From positions 1 to 20,372 of the forward strand of contig UQEM01000033.1 of the NCBI GenBank assembly GCA_900540005.1: 20,372 nt of DNA, read 5' to 3'. The DNA comes from an uncultured Ruminococcus sp. Its GTDB lineage: Bacteria; Bacillota; Clostridia; Oscillospirales; Ruminococcaceae. The notes below the pieces were generated by a model. That model ran no database searches. It was not told where the DNA came from and was given only the letters and a program-made list of their open reading frames with translations. Numbering within the stretch: the first letter of the stretch is position 1; every line of letters begins with the position of its first letter. The translations under genes and the position numbers were made by a program. Positions 15,247-20,372 of this stretch are shown one piece after another.

Positions 15247-15309
15247 TGTAAAGTACACTTGACAGGTAATGTAAAGCGTGCTATACTATTATTGTAAAGT
15301 TGACTTTAC
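15247..15309 (+). promoter_or_regulatory. Operator: three TGTAAAG repeats at 23-bp steps, last in a perfect palindrome
   Basis: TGTAAAG occurs at 15247, 15270 and 15293, exactly 23 bases apart. The first lies just upstream of the -35, the second in the spacer between -35 and -10, the third just after the -10. The third belongs to the palindrome GTAAAGTTGACTTTAC (15294-15309; 7-bp arms, two central bases). This arrangement covers the whole promoter of the XRE regulator and suggests autorepression. Confidence 0.7.
15259..15287 (+). promoter_or_regulatory. Promoter of the XRE regulator operon
   Basis: TTGACA (15259-15264), a 17-base spacer, then TATACT (15282-15287), close to consensus. It is embedded in the TGTAAAG repeat array and divergent from the Sfp-type transferase promoter 52 bases away. 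Confidence 0.85.
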
Positions 15310-15337
15310 TTTTGAAGTGCAGTGCTCGTGAAGGGGA

Positions 15338-15553
15338 GTGATAGAACTGAAAAACAGGATACAGGAGCTCAGAAAAGCACGGAAGGTCACACAGCAGGAA
15401 CTTGCAGACGCGCTTAGTGTTACGCGGCAGACGATAATCTCGCTGGAAAACGGCAGGTATAACGCCTCGCTGACACTTGCTCACAAAGCGGCACAGTTTT
15501 TCGGCATAACGATCGAAGAATTGTTTATTTTCGAGGACGGGGAGAACTTATAA
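15338..15553 (+). CDS. Small XRE-family HTH transcriptional regulator
   Basis: A DNA-binding protein of about 68-71 residues, essentially a single Cro/C1 helix-turn-helix: RIQELRKARKVTQQELADAL, then VTRQTIISLENGRYNAS as the recognition region, and a hydrophobic tail FFGITIEELF. No effector domain. The start is uncertain because the frame has no ATG. GTG at 15338 lies inside AAGGGGAGTG, leaving no spacer, while CTG at 15347 has AAGGGGAG eight bases upstream and would give MKNRIQELRKAR, the usual beginning of this family as I recall it. The stop precedes the membrane-protein gene by 10 bases with AAGGAG between, so the two form an operon. It probably represses its own promoter through the TGTAAAG sites. 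Confidence 0.9.
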   Translation: MIELKNRIQELRKARKVTQQELADALSVTRQTIISLENGRYNASLTLAHKAAQFFGITIEELFIFEDGENL

Positions 15554-15563
15554 GGAGAATATT

Positions 15564-15995
15564 ATGGAGAAATACAGAAATTTCTTAAAGAGAAAGATTG
15601 GGTTTTGCTTTTTCAGCTTTGTTTTGGCGGCGGCAGCCTTTGTTGCTGTTACAATGCTGTCAGGAAATGGCGATGAGGAAATTTCCACGCTGAACAGAGG
15701 CTTTTTCTGCGGATTTGCAGCGGCTATGCTGTTTAAGAGCGTGAGATTTGTTCTTGCTCTGAAAAATGAAGAAAGACTCAGAAAAATGTACATACAAAGC
15801 ACGGACGAGCGCAACAGCGCCATAGTCAAGGAGGCTTCCAACGCCGCAATAGTAATTGCAATACTGTGCTTTGCAGTAGGCGGAATAACAGCCTCGTATT
15901 TCAATAAGACCGTGTGTATTACGCTTTATCTGGTTACGGTGACGCTGGGCGTGATACAGTTCTGCACGGGAATTTACTTCAACAAGAAAATGTAA
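15564..15995 (+). CDS. Four-TM membrane protein paired with the XRE regulator, function unknown
   Basis: 143 residues, not assigned to a named function. Four hydrophobic segments are visible: about 11-32, 45-66, 92-111 and 116-137, joined by a cytoplasmic-looking charged loop (NEERLRKMYIQSTDERN, about 68-84). The start is ATG 15564 with AAGGAG about 7 bases upstream, 10 bases after the regulator stop. Pairs of a small XRE repressor and a small multi-TM protein with a DER-type loop recur in Firmicutes and are generally uncharacterised. The membrane protein may sense or respond to envelope stress, but that is conjecture. A terminator lies 84 bases downstream. Confidence 0.85.
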   Translation: MEKYRNFLKRKIGFCFFSFVLAAAAFVAVTMLSGNGDEEISTLNRGFFCGFAAAMLFKSVRFVLALKNEERLRKMYIQSTDERNSAIVKEASNAAIVIAILCFAVGGITASYFNKTVCITLYLVTVTLGVIQFCTGIYFNKKM

Positions 15996-16078
15996 ATGTG
16001 ACCGGTTCTGAAACCTGATAATGGGATTCTAAAGGCAGAGCCTTTGAAAGTGCTCAATAAAATACATTTTTGATAAAC

Positions 16079-16107
16079 AAAAAGCTCCGCATAAAGCGGA
16101 GCTTTTT
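16079..16107. terminator. Bidirectional terminator between the XRE operon and ppdK
   Basis: A perfect 12-bp stem, AAAAAGCTCCGC with its complement GCGGAGCTTTTT, and an ATAAA loop. It gives a T-run on both strands and serves the convergent XRE operon (+) and ppdK (-). Confidence 0.95.
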
Positions 16108-16162
16108 AATATCGTATGGGCACGCGGAGCATTAAACTCCTATATTAAATCGTAAAATTCGA

Positions 16163-18805
16163 TTAAGCGTTCTTCTCAGCGATTGCAGCCTGTGCAGCAG
16201 CAAGTCTTGCGATCGGAACACGGAAAGGTGAGCAAGATACATAGTCAAGACCGATCTTGTGGCAGAACTCAACAGATGTCGGGTCGCCGCCGTGCTCGCC
16301 GCAGATACCGATGTGGAGGTTCGGATTTACGGGCTTGCCGAGCTTGATAGCCATTTCCATGAGCTTGCCAACGCCAACCTGATCGAGCTTAGCGAAAGGA
16401 TCGTTCTCGAAGATCTTCTTGTCATAGTAAGCGTCGAGGAACTTGCCTGCGTCGTCTCTTGAGAAGCCGTAAGTCATCTGTGTGAGGTCGTTTGTACCGA
16501 AGCAGAAGAAGTCTGCGTTAGCAGCGATCTCATCAGCAGTAAGAGCAGCTCTCGGGATCTCGATCATTGTACCAACTTCGTACTTGAGGTCAGAGTTTGC
16601 AGCAGCGATCTCAGCGTCAGCAGTCTCAACAACGATCTTCTTAACGAACTTGAGCTCCTTAACATCGCCTACGAGCGGGATCATGATCTCGGGCTCAACA
16701 TTCCAGTCGGGATGTGCCTTCTTAACATTGATAGCAGCCTTGATAACAGCCTTAGTCTGCATCTTAGCGATCTCAGGATATGTTACAGCGAGACGGCAGC
16801 CTCTGTGACCCATCATGGGGTTGAACTCGTGGAGACCGGCAATGATGTTCTTGATAGTCTCAACAGACTTGCCCTGAGCCTCAGCGAGAGCCTTGATGTC
16901 CTCTTCCTCAGTAGGAACGAATTCGTGAAGCGGAGGATCGAGGAATCTGATAGTAACCGGGTTACCCTCAAGAGCCTCATAGAGAGCCTCAAAGTCGCCC
17001 TGCTGCATAGGCTCGATCTTAGCGAGAGCAGCTTCTCTTTCCTCAACAGTATCGGAGCAGATCATCTCACGGAAAGCAGCGATTCTTGAAGGCTCGAAGA
17101 ACATATGCTCAGTACGGCAAAGACCGATACCCTCAGCGCCGAGCTCTCTTGCCTTCTTAGCGTCAGCAGGAGTATCAGCGTTTGTTCTTACCTTAAGAGT
17201 TCTGTACTTATCAGCCCAAGCCATAACTCTGCCGAAAGTACCAGCGATCTGAGCGTCAACAGTGGGGATGATTCCCTCGTAGATGTTACCTGTTGTACCG
17301 TCGATCGAGATGTAGTCGCCCTCAACGAAAGTCTTTCCGCCGAGCTCGAACTTCTTGTTTTCTTCATCCATCTTGATGTCGCCGCAGCCTGATACACAGC
17401 AAGTACCCATACCACGAGCAACAACAGCAGCGTGAGAAGTCATACCGCCGCGAACTGTGAGGATACCCTGAGCAGCCTTCATACCTGTGATGTCCTCAGG
17501 TGAAGTCTCAAGACGAACGAGAACGATCTTCTCGCCCTTAGCAGCCCAAGCCTCAGCATCGTCAGCAGTGAATACTACCTTACCGCAAGCAGCACCGGGT
17601 GAAGCACCGAGACCCTTGCCGAGAGGAGTAGCAGCCTTGAGAGCCTTTGCATCGAACTGGGGGTGGAGAAGTGTGTCGAGGTTTCTGGGGTCGATCATTG
17701 CAACAGCCTCAGCCTCAGTCTTGTGTCCCTCATCAACGAGGTCGCAAGCGATCTGGAGAGCGGCCTGAGCAGTTCTCTTACCGTTACGGCACTGGAGCAT
17801 GAAGAGCTTCTTGTTCTCAACAGTGAACTCCATGTCCTGCATATCGTGGTAGTGGTTCTCGAGGATATCGCAAACCTTGATGAACTCAGCGTAAGCCTCA
17901 GGGAACTCCTGCTCCATCTGAGCGATAGGCATAGGAGTACGAACGCCTGCAACAACGTCCTCGCCCTGTGCGTTGATAAGGAACTCACCCATGAGCTTCT
18001 TTTCGCCTGTAGCAGGGTCACGGGTAAATGCAACACCTGTACCGGACTCATTGTTAAGGTTACCGAATACCATAGGCATTACGTTAACAGCAGTACCCCA
18101 TGAATAAGGAATATCGTTGTCTCTTCTGTAAACGTTTGCTCTGGGGTTGTCCCATGAACGGAATACAGCTTCGATAGCGAGCTTGAGCTGCTCAACAGGG
18201 TCAGACGGGAAGTCTGTGCCGAGCTGATTCTTGTACTCAGCCTTGAACTGTTCAGCAAGAGTCTTGAGGTCTTCAGCAGTAAGGTCAACGTCGAACTTAA
18301 CGCCCTTTTCTTCCTTCATCTTGTCGATGAGCTGCTCGAAGTACTTCTTGCCGACTTCCATAACAACGTCGGAGAACATCTGGATGAAACGTCTGTATGA
18401 GTCATAAACGAAACGCTCGAAAGCAGGGTCAGAGTTACCAGCGATCATAGCAGCAACAACTTCATCATTAAGACCGAGGTTGAGGATAGTATCCATCATA
18501 CCGGGCATAGAAGCTCTTGCACCTGAACGAACTGAAACGAGGAGAGGATTCTTAAGATCGCCGAACTTCTTGCCGTTGATCTCTTCCATCTTCTTAACGC
18601 CTTCCATAGCCTGAGCCATGATCTCGTCGTTGATCTTGCGGCCGTCCTCGTAGTACTGTGTACAAGCCTCTGTAGTAATAGTGAAGCCCTGCGGAACAGG
18701 AAGACCGATGCTTGTCATTTCAGCGAGGTTAGCACCCTTACCGCCGAGAAGATTACGCATGGTCATGTCGCCTTCGCTAAACATATAAACCCATTTGTTT
18801 GACAT
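16163..18805 (-). CDS. ppdK: Pyruvate, phosphate dikinase
   Basis: Interconverts PEP, AMP and PPi with pyruvate, ATP and Pi in the cytosol. In anaerobic firmicutes it can run glycolytically using PPi. It has 880 residues, the normal length. N-terminal nucleotide-binding domain: GGKGANLAEM and SVRSGARASMPGMMDTILNLG. Central phosphohistidine domain: GGMTSHAAVVARGMG with H458 as the swinging phosphoryl carrier. C-terminal TIM-barrel: GICGEHGGDP with C835 as the catalytic acid, and the end CSPFRVPIARLAAAQAA. The start at 18803-18805 has GGAGGT about 9 bases upstream. Codon use is visibly narrow and uniform compared with neighbours, as expected of a highly expressed gene. It has its own promoter, divergent from glmU, and is not in an operon. 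Confidence 0.98.
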   Translation of the reverse strand: MSNKWVYMFSEGDMTMRNLLGGKGANLAEMTSIGLPVPQGFTITTEACTQYYEDGRKINDEIMAQAMEGVKKMEEINGKKFGDLKNPLLVSVRSGARASMPGMMDTILNLGLNDEVVAAMIAGNSDPAFERFVYDSYRRFIQMFSDVVMEVGKKYFEQLIDKMKEEKGVKFDVDLTAEDLKTLAEQFKAEYKNQLGTDFPSDPVEQLKLAIEAVFRSWDNPRANVYRRDNDIPYSWGTAVNVMPMVFGNLNNESGTGVAFTRDPATGEKKLMGEFLINAQGEDVVAGVRTPMPIAQMEQEFPEAYAEFIKVCDILENHYHDMQDMEFTVENKKLFMLQCRNGKRTAQAALQIACDLVDEGHKTEAEAVAMIDPRNLDTLLHPQFDAKALKAATPLGKGLGASPGAACGKVVFTADDAEAWAAKGEKIVLVRLETSPEDITGMKAAQGILTVRGGMTSHAAVVARGMGTCCVSGCGDIKMDEENKKFELGGKTFVEGDYISIDGTTGNIYEGIIPTVDAQIAGTFGRVMAWADKYRTLKVRTNADTPADAKKARELGAEGIGLCRTEHMFFEPSRIAAFREMICSDTVEEREAALAKIEPMQQGDFEALYEALEGNPVTIRFLDPPLHEFVPTEEEDIKALAEAQGKSVETIKNIIAGLHEFNPMMGHRGCRLAVTYPEIAKMQTKAVIKAAINVKKAHPDWNVEPEIMIPLVGDVKELKFVKKIVVETADAEIAAANSDLKYEVGTMIEIPRAALTADEIAANADFFCFGTNDLTQMTYGFSRDDAGKFLDAYYDKKIFENDPFAKLDQVGVGKLMEMAIKLGKPVNPNLHIGICGEHGGDPTSVEFCHKIGLDYVSCSPFRVPIARLAAAQAAIAEKNA

Positions 18806-18873
18806 TTGTTTTTTACCTCCATAATAACATTACCGGAATGAGAGCAAAAAGACGCCCCATCCGAGTTATATTT

Positions 18874-18917
18874 ATTATAACACATCTTGAAAAAAATTAC
18901 CATATATATATCGGTAA
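18874..18917 (-). promoter_or_regulatory. ppdK promoter with an overlapping palindrome
   Basis: On the minus strand a perfect TATAAT (18874-18879) lies about 70 bases before the ppdK start. The hexamer 17 bases upstream (TGGTAA) is a poor -35. That hexamer is the arm of a near-perfect 21-base palindrome, TTACC-(AT-rich)-GGTAA at 18897-18917, with one asymmetric pair. An activator or repressor may bind there. Confidence 0.55.
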
Positions 18918-19015
18918 AAATTATACTGTTATTTTACAGCATTTTAGACAAAAAAACAGAAAATGGAATATTTGCGGTAAAAAACTCTTGCATTTATTGT
19001 TAAAGTATGTAAAAA

Positions 19016-19021
19016 TATACT
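19016..19021 (+). promoter_or_regulatory. Possible -10 element of glmU
   Basis: TATACT at 19016-19021 lies 47 bases before the glmU start, but the hexamer at the expected -35 (TTTATT) is weak. An AAGTAT...ATACTT inverted repeat (19003-19022) overlaps it. This is a tentative call. Confidence 0.3.
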
Positions 19022-19068
19022 TATCTAATTTATACAGCTTGGAACAGACTTCAAGGAGGAGAAATAAT

Positions 19069-20325
19069 ATGAATAAAGCAATAATCTTAGCAGGCGGACA
19101 GGGTAAGAGAATGAAAGCGGATATGCCAAAGCCTCTTTTCAAGGTTCTCGGCGAACCTATGCTCGAATGGGTGATTTCAGCGTGTGAATCGGCAGGAGTC
19201 GGCGATATATGCGTGGTAAAGGGCTTTATGGGCGAAATGATAGACGATTATGTCGGCAGCAGATGCAGAACAGTCCTTCAGGCAGAGCGGCTCGGAACAG
19301 GTCATGCGGTAATGCAGGCTGTTCCGTTCCTTAAAGAGGACGAAAGCGGCAATACTCTCGTGCTCTGCGGCGATGCTCCCTTTATAGATGAGGAGACGAT
19401 ACGCGCTTCACTTGCTGTGCACGAGGAGCAGGGCAACGCTGTTACTGTTATCACGGCTGAACTTGAAGATCCGCACGGTTACGGCAGAGTTATCCGCACC
19501 GAAAACGGAATAAGCGGCATAGTTGAGCAAAAGGACGCAACTGACGAGCAGAAGCTTATCCGCGAAGTGAATTCGGGCGCTTACTGGTTCAGAACAGCCG
19601 ACCTCGTTGAGCTTCTCGGCAAGCTTACAAACAATAATGCCCAGCACGAATACTATCTCACGGATACGGTTTCGGCAGCGCTTGCAGAGGGAAAGAGTGC
19701 AGGAGCGTTCAAGTCCGAGAATGCCGATATCATCAAGGGCGCAAATGACCGCAAAGACCTGCTTGAACTCAACAATTATGCGCGCAATGCCGTTATCGAA
19801 AAGCACCTTGCAAACGGTGTTGAGTTTATCTGCACGGACGGAGTTATCATCGAGCGCGGCGTTGAGATAGGCGTGGGCACGGAGATACTTCCCGGCACGA
19901 TACTCCGCAAAAAGACGGTTGTCGGCAAGAACTGCAAGATAGGCCCGAATACAGTAGTTGAGAACTGCATTATCGGGGACGACGTAAATCTCCACACGGT
20001 TCAGGCTTACGAGTCAACGATAGAGGCAGGCGTAAAAATCGGTCCATACGTTCATATCCGTCCTGACACCACTATCAAGAGCGGCGCTAAGATCGGCGAT
20101 TTTGTTGAACTGAAAAATTCAGTTGTCGGCGAAAAGACTGCGATCGCACACCTTGCGTATATCGGCGACAGTGACATCGGCAGGAGAGTAAATATAGGCT
20201 GCGGAACAGTTACCGTAAACTATGACGGAATCACCAAGAGACGCTGTGTTATCGGCGATAACTGCTTTGTCGGCAGCAATACCAATCTTATCGCTCCGGT
20301 CAAGCTTGGAAAGGCAGTCTATACC
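19069..20325 (+). CDS. glmU: Bifunctional GlmU (GlcNAc-1-P uridyltransferase / glucosamine-1-P acetyltransferase), 3' cut
   Basis: Makes UDP-GlcNAc for peptidoglycan in two steps in the cytosol. Exactly 419 codons are genomic, of about 455 expected; the C-terminal end is lost to the adapter at 20326. N-terminal pyrophosphorylase: ILAGGQGKRMKADMPKPL (nucleotide loop), LVLCGDAPF (metal Asp), GYGRVIR and EVNSGAYWF. C-terminal left-handed beta-helix from about residue 255 with hexapeptide repeats (ERGVEIGVGTEI...). Acetyltransferase residues: H361 in HLAYIGDSDIG, then NIGCGTVTVNYDG and FVGSNTNLIAPV. The start ATG 19069 has AAGGAGGAG about 6 bases upstream. Read onward, the frame enters the adapter and gives LSLIHISEPTR, which is not part of the protein. 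Confidence 0.96.
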
Positions 20326-20372
20326 CTGTCTCTTATACACATCTCCGAGCCCACGAGACTCGACGTCATCTC
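20326..20372 (+). other. Illumina Nextera i7-side adapter with index (library artefact)
   Basis: 20326-20359 is the reverse complement of the Nextera read-2 adapter (mosaic end CTGTCTCTTATACACATCT, then CCGAGCCCACGAGAC). TCGACGTC at 20360-20367 sits exactly where the i7 index belongs, and ATCTC at 20368-20372 is the start of the P7 sequence. Genomic DNA ends at 20325. Confidence 0.98.

Noticed and set aside
15247..15309. Reading the TGTAAAG repeats as a CRISPR array
   Set aside because: Seven-base repeats over 63 bases within a promoter, no conserved long repeats and no cas genes; operator is the better explanation.
16031..16046. AAAGGC-AGA-GCCTTT hairpin downstream of the four-TM gene
   Set aside because: Short stem without a T-run; the real terminator is the 12-bp hairpin at 16079-16107.
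18921..19142. Minus-strand 73-codon open frame between ppdK and glmU
   Set aside because: It starts inside glmU on the opposite strand, has no ribosome binding site, and translates AT-rich promoter DNA.
20119..20340. Minus-strand open frame of 73 codons starting MYKRQ
   Set aside because: Its start lies inside the Nextera adapter and its body is antisense to glmU.

Overview
The window looks like chromosomal DNA of a Gram-positive, anaerobic gut or rumen firmicute, most likely a cellulosome-forming Ruminococcus or close relative (Oscillospiraceae). The indications are a secreted GH74 xyloglucanase with a C-terminal type I dockerin, pyruvate phosphate dikinase beside pyruvate kinase, strong AGGAGG-type ribosome binding sites, TTGACA/TATAAT promoters, and clostridial-type PcrA, GlmU and M42 peptidases. 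Species cannot be fixed from the sequence alone. Positions 1-43 and 20326-20372 are not biological. They are Illumina Nextera adapter ends (i5 side on the left, i7 side with an index-like octamer on the right), so the genomic insert is 44-20325 and the genes at both edges are cut.

Layout. 44-756 (minus): start of a phage packaging module, a terminase large subunit cut by the left edge preceded by the small subunit. 879-917: strong terminator. 942-5123 (minus): a tightly packed operon of two paralogous M42 metallo-aminopeptidases, a GNAT acetyltransferase and a PLP enzyme of the methionine gamma-lyase/'aluminium resistance' family, with ATGA stop/start overlaps between the first three genes. 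5208-6395 (minus): a CPBP (Rce1-like) membrane protease. 6492-6671: a 180-bp foldback element with 22-bp inverted ends, i.e. a MITE. 6738-7583 (plus): a lipoprotein with a ComEC-like metallo-beta-lactamase domain. 7825-11667 (plus): PcrA helicase, then pyruvate kinase. 11777-11808: terminator serving convergent genes. 11829-14495 (minus): the GH74-dockerin enzyme. 14630-15160 (minus): an Sfp-type phosphopantetheinyl transferase, with its own promoter divergent from a small XRE regulator plus four-TM membrane protein operon (15338-15995, plus). 16079-16107: terminator. 16163-18805 (minus): pyruvate phosphate dikinase. 19069-20325 (plus): glmU, cut before its stop.

How the genes fit together. 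Pyruvate kinase and pyruvate phosphate dikinase act on the same PEP/pyruvate step with different energy currencies. GH74 feeds extracellular xyloglucan breakdown via the cellulosome. The M42-M42-GNAT-PLP-enzyme operon looks like intracellular peptide and amino-acid handling. GlmU supplies UDP-GlcNAc for the wall, and PcrA is housekeeping repair and replication. No CRISPR array, tRNA, rRNA or complete mobile element with a transposase was seen. The least-explained items are the regularly spaced TGTAAAG operator at the XRE promoter, the foldback element, the orphan ComEC-like lipoprotein, and the abrupt phage/host junction at the left edge.
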